Positions 22,931 through 31,058 of a DNA stretch of 64,000 nt are shown here, in pieces. Source of the stretch: JAABQT01 sp035459025 (GTDB lineage Bacteria; Pseudomonadota; Gammaproteobacteria; Burkholderiales; SG8-39); NCBI GenBank assembly GCA_035459025.1, contig DATHYT010000068.1, positions 1-64,000 of the forward strand. Reading direction: 5' to 3'. Positions within the stretch are counted from its first letter, which is position 1. Every line of letters starts with the position of its first letter. Below the pieces are notes generated by a model. That model was not told the DNA's origin, did not search any database, and worked only from the letters and a program-made list of their open reading frames with translations. The position numbers were made by a program, and so were the translations under genes.

Positions 22931-24885
22931 GCGTCCCGCACCCGCTCGCGCCCGAGCTGCGCGCGGTCGCGCCGCGCGATCTGGCCGGGCTGCTCGCCTC
23001 GCTCGTGCTGGTCGCCGCGCCGCACGCGCTGCGCATGCCCTGGTGGCTGACGCTCTTGGTGCTGGGCCTGTACGCCTGGCGCGCGCGCATCGCGCTCGAG
23101 CGCTCGGCGCTGCCCTCGCGCTGGCTGGTCCTCGCACTGGCGCTGCTCGCCGTCGGCGCCGTGTACCTCGAGTACCGCACGCTGTTCGGGCGCACCTCGG
23201 GGATCGTGCTGCTGGTGCTGTTCTCGGGGCTGAAGCTCGCCGAGATGCGCACCCACCGCGACGCCGCCGTGGTCGCCTTTCTGTGCTACTTCCTGGTGAT
23301 GACCAACCTGCTGTACACGCAGAGCATCCCGACGGCGCTGCTCATGGCGCTGGCGCTGCTCGCCGTCACCGGCACGCTGGTGGGCCTCGCCGCGCCGCAG
23401 CGTCCGGCGCTCGCCAACCTGCGCAGCGCGGGGGTACTGCTCGCGCACGCGGCGCCCGCGGCGCTGATCCTGTTCCTGCTGTTTCCGCGCGTGCAGGGGC
23501 CGTTGTGGGGCCTGCCGCAGGACGCCTACGCCGCCATGACCGGACTCTCCGACACCATGACGCCGGGCGCCGTGGCCCAGCTCGCGCAATCCGATGCCAT
23601 CGCCTTTCGCGCCGAGTTCGAAGGCGAGCCGCCGCCGCCCCGCGAGCGCTACTGGCGCGGGCCCGTACTGTGGGACTTCGACGGCCGTACCTGGCGCATG
23701 GGTGCCGGCTGGCTGCAGAAGTTCGACGCGCTCCAGGGCGGCGGGCGCTACGAGTACACGGTGACCCTGGAGCCGCACAACCGCACCTGGATGTTCGCAC
23801 TGGAAAGCGTCACGCGGCTGCCGGTGCGCGCGCGCTATACGAACGATGGCATGGTGGTGGCCACCTCGCCGGTGCGCACGCGACTGCGCTACGACGCCGC
23901 GTCGCTCGCCCGCCCCGAGCCCGAGCCGTTCGAGCGCCCGGACAGCCTGCGCCGCGCGCTCTCCCTGCCCGTGTCCGGCAATCCCCGCGCGCGCGCGCTG
24001 GCCGCCGAATGGCAACGCGGCGCCCGAAGCGACCTGGAGGTGCTGCAGCGCGCGGTCGAGTTCTTCCGCGACAGCCGCCTCGGCTACACGCTGGAACCGC
24101 CGCTCCTCGGGCGCGACACCGTGGACGAGTTCCTGTTCGACACGCGCGAGGGCTTCTGCGAGCATTTCTCCTCGGCGTTCGTGTTCCTGATGCGCGCCGC
24201 GGGCGTGCCGGCGCGCGTGGTCACCGGCTACCAGGGCGGCGAGGTGAATTACGTGGACCGGATCATCAGCGTGCGCCAATCCGACGCGCATGCCTGGGCG
24301 GAAGTGCACCTGGCCGGGCGCGGCTGGGTGCGCGCCGACCCGACCGCGGCCGCCGTGCCGGGCCGGATCGATGCCGGCCTCGCCCGCGCGGTGCGCGCGG
24401 GCGACCCGGTGCCCCTGCTGATGCGGCCGCAGCTCGAATGGCTGCGCGGCCTGCGCAGCAACTGGGAGGCGCTCGCGCACCGCTGGAACGTGTGGGTCCT
24501 CGGCTACGGCGCCGAGCGCCAGCGCGACCTGATGTCGCGCATCGGCATGCGCGACGCCGACTGGCGCAAGCTCACTGCGGCGATGGCGTCGATCCTCGGC
24601 GCGTTCACGCTCGCGCTGCTCCTGTGGTCGCTGCGACGCCTCGCGCGCCCCGATCCGGTGCAGCGTGCCTGGCAGGCGTTCTGCGGCAAGCTGCGCGCGC
24701 GCGGCCTGGCGCGCGCGCCGCACGAGGGGCCGCGCGACTACGCCGAGCGCGCCGCGGCGCGCCTGCCGCAGGCCGCCGCGGCGATCCGCGCCATTGCCGA
24801 GCTTTACATCGGCGCGCGCTACGGCAGCGAGCCGGCGCGCGGCGCCGAGCTCGCGCGGCGCGTGCGCGAGCTTCGCCTGGCATGA
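22927..24885 (+). CDS. tgpA: transglutaminase-like membrane protein, TgpA type (DUF3488)
   Basis: A 652-residue protein. The N-terminal third contains about six transmembrane helices (DUF3488), then a periplasmic transglutaminase-core domain with the Cys/His/Asp triad in REGFCEHFSSAFVFLMRAAG, SDAHAWAEV and WVRADPTAA, then one more helix (about residues 550-575) and a cytoplasmic DUF4129-like tail. TgpA is essential in Pseudomonas aeruginosa by published work, with unclear substrate. The start overlaps the DUF58 stop (ATGA), and the stop overlaps the mltB start. Confidence 0.9.
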   Translation: MSVPHPLAPELRAVAPRDLAGLLASLVLVAAPHALRMPWWLTLLVLGLYAWRARIALERSALPSRWLVLALALLAVGAVYLEYRTLFGRTSGIVLLVLFSGLKLAEMRTHRDAAVVAFLCYFLVMTNLLYTQSIPTALLMALALLAVTGTLVGLAAPQRPALANLRSAGVLLAHAAPAALILFLLFPRVQGPLWGLPQDAYAAMTGLSDTMTPGAVAQLAQSDAIAFRAEFEGEPPPPRERYWRGPVLWDFDGRTWRMGAGWLQKFDALQGGGRYEYTVTLEPHNRTWMFALESVTRLPVRARYTNDGMVVATSPVRTRLRYDAASLARPEPEPFERPDSLRRALSLPVSGNPRARALAAEWQRGARSDLEVLQRAVEFFRDSRLGYTLEPPLLGRDTVDEFLFDTREGFCEHFSSAFVFLMRAAGVPARVVTGYQGGEVNYVDRIISVRQSDAHAWAEVHLAGRGWVRADPTAAAVPGRIDAGLARAVRAGDPVPLLMRPQLEWLRGLRSNWEALAHRWNVWVLGYGAERQRDLMSRIGMRDADWRKLTAAMASILGAFTLALLLWSLRRLARPDPVQRAWQAFCGKLRARGLARAPHEGPRDYAERAAARLPQAAAAIRAIAELYIGARYGSEPARGAELARRVRELRLA

Positions 24886-25895
24886 GCGCGCGCCGCCTCC
24901 TGCTCGCGCTGCTCGTCGCCGCGCTCGCCGCGACTGCGCGCGCCGAGGAGGACGAGACGGCCGCGCCTTACGCCGAGCGCACGGACGTGCAGGGCTTCAT
25001 CCGCGAGCTGGTGGCGCGGCACGACTTCAACGCCGAGGAGCTGGCGCTGGTGTTCGCGGGCGCGCGGCGCGAGGAAGCCGTGCTCACCGCCATGCGCGCG
25101 CAGCCGCGGCAAGCGGACTCGTGGGACGCCTATCGCGCCCTGTTCGTGAACGAGCGCCACCTGCGCGCCGGGCTCGAGTTCTGGCGGGCGCACCGCCCGG
25201 TGCTGGCGCGCGCGCGCCGCGCTTATGGCGTGCCCGAGGAGATCATCGTCGCCATCATCGGCATCGAAACCTTTTACGGCCGCAACACCGGGCGCTGGCG
25301 CGTCATCGACGCGCTGGCGACGCTCGCTTTCGACTACCCGCCGCGCGCGCCGTTCTTCCGCGGCGAGCTGGAGAACTACCTGCTGTTTGCGCGTGAGCTG
25401 GGGCTCGACGTGTTCGCGGTGAAGGGCTCGTACGCGGGCGCCATCGGCATCCCGCAGTTCATGCCCGGCAGCTACCTGCGTTACGCGGTGGACTTCGACG
25501 GCGACGGCGCCACCGACCTGCGCGGCAATCCGGCCGACGCCATCGGCAGCGTCGCCAACTTCCTCAATAAGCACGGCTGGCAGCGCGGCGCGCCGGTGCA
25601 GCTCGGCGCACGCGTGACTGGCGACGGCCACGAGCCGCTCGTCGCCGGCGGCCCGCTGCCGCGGCATACGCTCGCCGAGCTTGCCGATGCCGGCGTCGAG
25701 GCGCGCGGCGCGCCCTTGCCGGCCGAGACGCGCGCCGTGCTGCTGCGCCTGGAAACACCCGAGCGGCCCGCGGACTACCGTCTCGGCTTGCAGAACTTCT
25801 ATGTGCTGACGCGCTACAACCGCAGCGTGTTCTACGCGCTGTCGGTGGCGGACCTCGCCGAGCAGCTGCGCGCCGCCCGGCGCAAGGCGCGCTAG
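24882..25895 (+). CDS. mltB: membrane-bound or periplasmic lytic murein transglycosylase B
   Basis: A 337-residue GH103 transglycosylase. The signal peptide (LLLALLVAALAATARA) lacks a lipobox cysteine, so it is probably soluble periplasmic rather than a lipoprotein. The catalytic Glu is in AIIGIETFYGRNTG, followed by GAIGIPQFMPGSYLRYAVDF and DGDGATDLRGNPADAIGSVA. It starts with a four-base overlap with tgpA and converges on nlpD with a 7-base gap. Confidence 0.93.
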   Translation: MSARRLLLALLVAALAATARAEEDETAAPYAERTDVQGFIRELVARHDFNAEELALVFAGARREEAVLTAMRAQPRQADSWDAYRALFVNERHLRAGLEFWRAHRPVLARARRAYGVPEEIIVAIIGIETFYGRNTGRWRVIDALATLAFDYPPRAPFFRGELENYLLFARELGLDVFAVKGSYAGAIGIPQFMPGSYLRYAVDFDGDGATDLRGNPADAIGSVANFLNKHGWQRGAPVQLGARVTGDGHEPLVAGGPLPRHTLAELADAGVEARGAPLPAETRAVLLRLETPERPADYRLGLQNFYVLTRYNRSVFYALSVADLAEQLRAARRKAR

Positions 25896-25902
25896 CGCCC
25901 GC

Positions 25903-26883
25903 TCAGGACGGCCGCTCGCCCGGCAGGTAGCGCAGGGGATCGACCGGCTTGCCCGACTTGCGGATCTCGAAGTGCAGCTTGGGCCGGTCGGCGTCGCTGT
26001 CGCCCATCTCGGCGATGCGCTGCCCGCGCGCCACGTTCTGGCCTTCCTTCACCAGGATCTCGCGGTTGTGGGCGTACACGCTGCTGAAGCCGTTGTCGTG
26101 GCGGATGACGATCAGCTTGCCGAAGCCACGGATGCCCGTGCCGGTGTAAAGCACCTGCCCGGCCGCCGCGGCCAGCACCGGATCGCCCGGCTTGCCGCCG
26201 ATGTCCACGCCCTTGCTGCTCGGCTCGCTGAACTTGGCGAGCAGGCCGCCGCGCGCCGGCCAGATGAAATCGAGCGACTCGGGGTCGCGGTCCACCGCCG
26301 CTGTCGGCGGCTCGGGCTTGGCGGGCGCGGCGCTGGGCGCGACCGCGACGGGCTTCAATGTCGGCGCCACTGCCGCCGCATCGCCTCTCGACAGCAGGGC
26401 CAGGTTCTCCTCGGAGTAGGGCAGCCGCAGCGCCTTGGGCGCGACCTTGGTGCTGCCGTCGCCGCGGCCCTGCTGCGCCGTGCCGGCGCCGTCGAGCGGG
26501 CGCGCCTGCAGCGGTGCCTGGCCGCGTGCGGCGCCCACCTGCACCGACGTCTCGCCAGCGGGCGGGGTCACGCGCAGCACCTGGCCCACCGAAATCTTGG
26601 TGGGATCGTCGAGCTGGTTCCAGCGCGCCACGTCGCGGTAGTCCGCGCCGTGCTCGAGCGCGATGCTGTAGAGCGTGTCGCCGCGCTTGATCATGTAGTG
26701 CCCGGGCGGCACGCCGGCGGCGACCGCCGGCGGCGGCGGCTCGGGCTCGGGCGCGGGCTTGAGCGCCGGCGGCGGCCGGATGTCGGTCACCGGCGCCTGC
26801 ACCGGTTCGGAAGCGCAGCCGCCCAGGGCCGCCAGCGCCGCGGCGAGGAGCGACGCGCTGCATCGCGATGCGAATGTCGTCAT
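25903..26883 (-). CDS. nlpD: lipoprotein NlpD, LysM plus degenerate M23 peptidase domain
   Basis: A 326-residue outer-membrane lipoprotein with lipobox LAALGGC (lipidated Cys near residue 23). A LysM peptidoglycan-binding domain (about 57-100, HYMIKRGDTLYSIALEHG) is followed by a long proline/alanine linker and a C-terminal LytM domain (about 220-322). The zinc-binding HxGxD is replaced by SSKGVDIGG, so it is probably not a peptidase but an activator of cell-separation amidases, as E. coli NlpD is for AmiC. The ATG overlaps the pcm stop by four bases. rpoS, which often follows nlpD, is absent. Confidence 0.92.
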   Translation of the reverse strand: MTTFASRCSASLLAAALAALGGCASEPVQAPVTDIRPPPALKPAPEPEPPPPAVAAGVPPGHYMIKRGDTLYSIALEHGADYRDVARWNQLDDPTKISVGQVLRVTPPAGETSVQVGAARGQAPLQARPLDGAGTAQQGRGDGSTKVAPKALRLPYSEENLALLSRGDAAAVAPTLKPVAVAPSAAPAKPEPPTAAVDRDPESLDFIWPARGGLLAKFSEPSSKGVDIGGKPGDPVLAAAAGQVLYTGTGIRGFGKLIVIRHDNGFSSVYAHNREILVKEGQNVARGQRIAEMGDSDADRPKLHFEIRKSGKPVDPLRYLPGERPS

Positions 26884-27566
26884 AGTTTTCCCGTCTCGAG
26901 AGGCACGAACAGCACCTCGTCGAGTGTCGTTTCCGAAATGCCGCGCGCCTTGCGCTCCAGCAGCGCCAGGCGCTGCGTGCCGTGCGGCGCCTGCGGCGGC
27001 TTCAGCGGCAGCACCATTCTGCCACCCGGCGCCAGCTGCTGTAAAAGGACTTGCGGCACCGCACGCGCCGCGGCCGCCACGATGATCGCGTCGAAGGGTG
27101 CCGCCTCCTGCAGGCCGAGATTGCCGTCGCCATGGGTGAGCCGCAGGTTCGACAGCCGCAGGCCACGAAGATTCGCGCGTGCGCGCTCCAGCAAAGCGCG
27201 CACGCGCTCCACCGAGTACACCTCGCGCGCGAGCTGCGCCAGCACCGCGGCCTGGTAGCCGCAGCCGGTGCCGACCTCCAGCACGCGCGCCGGCACGCCG
27301 TTGTCGCCGATCAGCGACTCGATCATGCGCGCCACCACGTACGGCTGCGAGATGGTCTGGCTGAAGCCGATCGGCAGCGCGGTGTCCTCGTAGGCGCGGC
27401 TCGCCAGCGCTTCGTCCACGAACAGGTGCCGTGGCACGGCGCCCATCGCCGCCAGCACGCGCTCATCGCGGATGCCCTTCTCGCGCAGGCGCTCCACCAT
27501 GCGCAGGCGCGTGCGCTGCGAGGTCATGCCCGTGCCGGCGGCGTCGCGCGGGCCGTGCGCCTTCAT
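26880..27566 (-). CDS. pcm: protein-L-isoaspartate O-methyltransferase
   Basis: A 228-residue repair enzyme that methylates isoaspartyl residues with S-adenosylmethionine. It contains the family motif GFSQTISQPYVVARM and SAM motif I VLEVGTGCGYQAAVLA, then FDAIIVAAAA and QLAPGGRMVLPL. The ATG overlaps the surE stop (ATGA). A second ATG 13 codons later (GMTSQRTRLRMVERL) may be the true start because family members begin there. It is part of surE-pcm-nlpD. Confidence 0.94.
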   Translation of the reverse strand: MKAHGPRDAAGTGMTSQRTRLRMVERLREKGIRDERVLAAMGAVPRHLFVDEALASRAYEDTALPIGFSQTISQPYVVARMIESLIGDNGVPARVLEVGTGCGYQAAVLAQLAREVYSVERVRALLERARANLRGLRLSNLRLTHGDGNLGLQEAAPFDAIIVAAAARAVPQVLLQQLAPGGRMVLPLKPPQAPHGTQRLALLERKARGISETTLDEVLFVPLETGKL

Positions 27567-28306
27567 GCCGCGAGCCAGGCGCGCACCGGCGCGAGCTGCG
27601 CCGGATGCGTGAGGTCCACCTGCAGCGGCGTCACCGACACGCGGCCGCTCGCCACGGCGTGGAAATCGGTGCCCGGGCCGGCGTCGGCGGCTTCGCCCGC
27701 GGCACCGATCCAGTACGCCTGCTCGCCGCGCGGGGTGCGCATCTTCACCACCGGCTCGGCCTTGTGGCGGCGGCCGAGCCGCGTCACCTCGACGGCGCCG
27801 AGCGCCTCCGGCGCCACGTCGGGCACATTCACGTTGAGCAGCACCGGCTGGCCGAGCGGCGCGCGCCCGAAGCGCTCCACCAGCCGCTGCGCGACGTCGA
27901 CTGCGGTGGCAATGAAGCGGCCCTCCTTGCTTGCCAGCGACACCGCGAGCGACGGGATGCCGAGCAGGAACCCCTCGGTGGCCGCCGCCACGGTGCCGGA
28001 ATAGATCGTGTCATCGCCCATGTTCGCGCCAAGGTTGACACCGGAGACGACGATGTCGGGCAGGAAGTCGAGCACGCCCGTGACCGCCAGGTGCACGCAG
28101 TCGGTGGGCGTGCCGTTGACGAAGAAAAAGCCGTTCGGCGCGCGGCGCACCGAGAGCGGCCGGTCGAGGGTCAGCGAATTCGAGGCGCCGGAGCGGTCGC
28201 GCTCCGGCGCGAACACCGTGACTTCGCCAAGCGCGCCCAGGCGCTCGGCAAGCTGCGCGATGCCGGGCGAGAAGTAGCCGTCGTCGTTCGACACCAGGAT
28301 GCGCAT
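27563..28306 (-). CDS. surE: 5'/3'-nucleotidase SurE
   Basis: A 247-residue metal-dependent nucleotidase and exopolyphosphatase. The N-terminal MRILVSNDDGYFSPGIAQL carries the metal-binding Asp pair, with APERDRSGASNSLTL and DIVVSGVNLGANMGDDTIYS further on. It starts 3 bases after the acyl-CoA dehydrogenase stop and leads the surE-pcm-nlpD stationary-phase set. The upstream fatty-acid genes appear to be in the same transcript. Confidence 0.95.
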   Translation of the reverse strand: MRILVSNDDGYFSPGIAQLAERLGALGEVTVFAPERDRSGASNSLTLDRPLSVRRAPNGFFFVNGTPTDCVHLAVTGVLDFLPDIVVSGVNLGANMGDDTIYSGTVAAATEGFLLGIPSLAVSLASKEGRFIATAVDVAQRLVERFGRAPLGQPVLLNVNVPDVAPEALGAVEVTRLGRRHKAEPVVKMRTPRGEQAYWIGAAGEAADAGPGTDFHAVASGRVSVTPLQVDLTHPAQLAPVRAWLAA

Positions 28307-28309
28307 GGC

Positions 28310-29476
28310 CTAGAAGGAGCGCGGCAGGCCCAGCACGTGCTCGGCGACGTAGGACAGGATCAGGTTGGTGGAAATCGGCGCCACCAGGTAAAGGCGCGAC
28401 TCGCGGAACTTGCGCTCGACGTCGTACTCGGCAGCAAAGCCGAAGCCGCCGTGCGTCTGCAGGCAGGCGTTGGCTGCCTCCCAGGATGCCTTGGCGGCGA
28501 GGTGCTTGGCCATGTTGGCCTCGGCCCCGCAATGCTGGTGCGCGTCAAAGAGCGCGGCGGCCTTGTAGCGCATCAGGTTCGCCGCTTCGACCTCCATGTA
28601 GGCCTCCGCGATCGGAAACTGGATGCCCTGGTTCTGGCCAATAGGGCGGTCGAACACCACGCGGTCCTTGGCGTAGTTCGTCGCGCGCCCGACGAACCAG
28701 TAGCCGTCGCCGATGCATTCGGCGGCGATCAGGATGCGCTCGGCGTTCAGCCCGTCGAGGATGTAGCGGAAGCCCTTGCCCTCCTCGCCGATCAGGTTTT
28801 CCGCCGGGATCTCGAGGTTGTCGAAGAACACCTCGTTGGTCTCGTGGTTCACCATGTTGCGGATCGGGCGCATCGTCAGGCCCTTGCCGAGCGCCGCTTT
28901 CTTCTCCACCAGGAACACCGACATGCCGTCGGATTTCTTGTTCACCTCGGCGAGCGGCGTAGTGCGCGCGAGCAGGATCATCAAGTCGGAGTGCTGCAGG
29001 CGCGAGGTCCATACCTTCTGGCCGTTCACCACGTAGCGATCGCCCTTCTTCACGGCCACGGTCTTGATCTTCGTCGTATCGGTGCCGGCGGTGGGCTCGG
29101 TCACGCCCATCGCCTGCATGCGCAGCTCGCCGCTCGCGATCTTCGGCAGGTATTTCCGCTTCTGCGCCTCCGAGCCGTTCCTGAGCAGCGTGTTCATGTT
29201 GTACATCTGGCCATGGCAGCAGCCCGGGTTGCCGCCCGAGCGCGAGATCTCTTCCATGATCACGGTGGCCTCGGTGAGCGAGAGGCCCGAGCCGCCATAC
29301 TGCTCGGGAATCAGCGCCGCCATCCAGCCGGCACCGGTCAGCGCGTCGACGAACGCCTCCGGGTAGGCGCGCGCCTCGTCCACCTTCTGCCAGTAGGCGG
29401 AATCGAACTGGGCGCACAGGGCGCGCACGCCCTCGCGCAGCTCGGCGTGGGCAGTATCGGCTACAGCGGATCCCAT
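28310..29476 (-). CDS. acyl-CoA dehydrogenase family protein
   Basis: A 388-residue FAD enzyme. The N-terminal helical domain includes GWMAALIPEQYGGSGLSLTE; the middle domain has MGVTEPTAGTDTTKIKT and VNGQKVWTS; the C-terminus has QTHGGFGFAAEYDVERKFRE. The usual catalytic Glu segment (YEGTSEIQR) is replaced by APISTNLIL, so the base is elsewhere or the activity differs. The ATG at 29476 overlaps the upstream SDR gene by 16 bases, so both are coupled and probably act on the same acyl-CoA. The substrate is unknown. Confidence 0.9.
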   Translation of the reverse strand: MGSAVADTAHAELREGVRALCAQFDSAYWQKVDEARAYPEAFVDALTGAGWMAALIPEQYGGSGLSLTEATVIMEEISRSGGNPGCCHGQMYNMNTLLRNGSEAQKRKYLPKIASGELRMQAMGVTEPTAGTDTTKIKTVAVKKGDRYVVNGQKVWTSRLQHSDLMILLARTTPLAEVNKKSDGMSVFLVEKKAALGKGLTMRPIRNMVNHETNEVFFDNLEIPAENLIGEEGKGFRYILDGLNAERILIAAECIGDGYWFVGRATNYAKDRVVFDRPIGQNQGIQFPIAEAYMEVEAANLMRYKAAALFDAHQHCGAEANMAKHLAAKASWEAANACLQTHGGFGFAAEYDVERKFRESRLYLVAPISTNLILSYVAEHVLGLPRSF

Positions 29477-30366
29477 GTGAATACGTCCTGAGTGCGGTCG
29501 AGGGGGAAGAAGCTCTGGCGCAGCGCCGGCATGCCGTGCGCTGCGATCTCCTGCGGCGTCCAGCCCTCGGCGCGGTGCACCGAGCGCACTGGGCGGCTCT
29601 GCGACATGAGGAACAGCTCGTTCGCCCGCACTGCGAACACCTGTCCCGAGACATCGTGCGCGGCGTCGCTCGCCAGGTAGACGGCGAGCGGCGCGATCTT
29701 GGCGGTCTCCATCACCTTCATCTTCTCGACGCGCGCCTTCTGCTCCGGCGTCTCGGTCGGAATCGAGCCGATCATGCGGCTCCAGGCAAAGGGCGCGATG
29801 CAGTTCGAGCGCACGCCGTAGCGCGCCATGTCGAGCGCGATCGACTTGGACAGCCCGACGATGCCGAGCTTGGCGGCGGCGTAGTTGGCCTGGCCGAGAT
29901 TGCCGATCAGGCCCGAGGTCGAGGTCATGTGCACGTAGCAGCCCGAGTTCTGGCTCTTGAAGTAGGGCGCCGCGGCCCGCGACACGTAGAACGAGCCGTT
30001 CAGGTGCACATCGATCACCGAGCGCCACTCCTCCACCGACATGTTGAAGAAGAAGCGGTCGCGCAGGATGCCCGCGTTGTTCACCACGCAATCGAGGTGG
30101 CCGTAGGCGTCGATCGACGCCTTCACCAGGCGGTTGGCCGACTCCCAGTCGGCGACGCTGTCGGCACTGGCGATCGCCTCGCCGCCGCGCGCCTTGATCT
30201 CGTCGACGACCTTCTGCGCCGGGCCGGCGCTTGCGCCCTCGCCGGCCACCGAGGTGCCGAGGTCGTTGACCACCACCTTGGCGCCATGCGCGGCGAAGGC
30301 GAGCGCGAAATCGCGCCCGATGCCGCCCCCCGCGCCCGTCACCAGCACGATCTTGTCCTTCACCAT
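29461..30366 (-). CDS. short-chain dehydrogenase/reductase, MFE-2-like
   Basis: A 301-residue NAD(P)-dependent oxidoreductase. It has the cofactor motif VTGAGGGIGRDFALAFA, VVNDLG, the VNNAG motif, the catalytic Ser region MTSTSGLIGNLGQ and YAAAK. The C-terminal 60 residues (RANELFLMSQSRPVRSVHR onward) extend the core as in the 3-hydroxyacyl-CoA dehydrogenase part of multifunctional enzyme type 2. The ATG has AAGAGAGAC upstream. It is first in an SDR-ACAD-surE-pcm-nlpD series and probably handles acyl-CoA intermediates; the substrate is unknown. Confidence 0.88.
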   Translation of the reverse strand: MVKDKIVLVTGAGGGIGRDFALAFAAHGAKVVVNDLGTSVAGEGASAGPAQKVVDEIKARGGEAIASADSVADWESANRLVKASIDAYGHLDCVVNNAGILRDRFFFNMSVEEWRSVIDVHLNGSFYVSRAAAPYFKSQNSGCYVHMTSTSGLIGNLGQANYAAAKLGIVGLSKSIALDMARYGVRSNCIAPFAWSRMIGSIPTETPEQKARVEKMKVMETAKIAPLAVYLASDAAHDVSGQVFAVRANELFLMSQSRPVRSVHRAEGWTPQEIAAHGMPALRQSFFPLDRTQDVFTWDPL

Positions 30367-30493
30367 GTTGTCTCTCTTGCGTGCGTCAGGGTGCGCAAAA
30401 CTTTAACAGATATTTGCGCTCGTTCCGGCGCCGCACGTCTTGCAGACAATGACACCGCGCGCCGCGGGATTGGAGTTGAATCCTGCAAAGGCC

Positions 30494-30670
30494 ATGCGCA
30501 CTGCCCAGACCGCTTTCACTTCCCGCGCCCGACCGGATCGGTTCGTTTGGCAGGTCTCGGCTGCGCGGAGCGCAGGCAAGGTGCTCGCGCCCGAGTCGCT
30601 CGAGCTGGACCTGTTCCTGTTCCTCGCCTGCGCCAAGCTGGCGGCGTTCGAGGCGGTGACGTGCAACTGA
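30494..30670 (+). CDS. small ORF of unknown function (58 residues)
   Basis: This lies in the 600-base stretch between the SDR gene and tRNA-Pro(GGG). From the ATG at 30494 (AAAGG just upstream) the codons show very high third-position GC, especially over LAPESLELDLFLFLACAKLA, like real genes nearby. The product is hydrophobic near the C-terminus and ends AFEAVTCN. An ATG 18 codons upstream has poorer codon use. No family recognised; it may be a remnant. Confidence 0.35.
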   Translation: MRTAQTAFTSRARPDRFVWQVSAARSAGKVLAPESLELDLFLFLACAKLAAFEAVTCN

Positions 30671-30855
30671 AGGAACCTGACAGCGCCGCCTTCGGCGCCG
30701 AGGCCCTTCCGGGCGGGCTGCGCGAGATCAACGCGCAGCGTCGCGGCGAACCGCTGGCGCCAGTGTCCGCCCCTGCGCCAACGCAGCCCGCGTCGCTGGT
30801 GGGGCTGATCGCCCTCGCGAAACGCTACTTCGGCTGGGGCACCACGCGCAGGTAG
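30661..30855 (+). CDS. small ORF of unknown function (64 residues)
   Basis: The GTG at 30661 overlaps the end of the preceding small ORF by 10 bases in another frame. The product begins VQLKEPDSAAFGAEALPGGL and ends LIALAKRYFGWGTTRR, with a proline/alanine linker in the middle. Third codon positions are mostly G or C. The two ORFs could be one gene split by a frameshift, or two coupled small genes. Not recognised. Confidence 0.35.
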   Translation: MQLKEPDSAAFGAEALPGGLREINAQRRGEPLAPVSAPAPTQPASLVGLIALAKRYFGWGTTRR

Positions 30856-30962
30856 AGCTTCAGCGTCCTGAAGCCCTGTGGGCACTTCTTCTTCGTATCC
30901 TCACCCGAGAGCGACGTCGGCGTGTCGCGCCTGTCGCGCTCGGGCTTGAAGACGGAAAACCG
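30825..30962 (-). pseudogene. 3' remnant of an unidentified gene abutting the 3' end of tRNA-Pro(GGG)
   Basis: A 45-codon open stretch ending at a TAG, with strongly coding-like third-position GC and a natural-looking product (RFSVFKPERDRRDTPTSLSG near its start, FRTLKLYLRVVPQPK at its end). It has no start codon before it runs into the tRNA, whose CCA ends at 30967. It looks like the C-terminal end of a truncated gene. The parent family was not recognised. Confidence 0.3.
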
Positions 30963-30966
30963 GGAT

Positions 30967-31043
30967 TGGTCGGGGCGGCGAGATTCGAACTCGCGACCAC
31001 CTGCACCCCATGCAGGTACGCTACCAGGCTGCGCTACGCCCCG
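30967..31043 (-). tRNA. tRNA-Pro (anticodon GGG)
   Basis: A 77-base cloverleaf with encoded CCA. The acceptor CGGGGCG pairs with CGCCCCG; the anticodon stem CCTGC/GCAGG encloses loop ATGGGGT; the T-arm reads AGTTCGAATCT. It follows the merR-type gene by 15 bases on the same strand and is probably processed from the same transcript. Confidence 0.97.
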
Positions 31044-31058
31044 AGCCGAGGGATTCTA

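Noticed and set aside
25903..26883. NlpD as an active M23 endopeptidase
   Set aside because: The HxGxD zinc motif is replaced by SSKGVDIGG, as in non-catalytic activators.
30403..30885. Minus-strand 160-codon open frame upstream of the SDR gene
   Set aside because: Low-complexity Arg/Ala product without gene-like codon use; the plus-strand small ORFs fit the codon pattern better.
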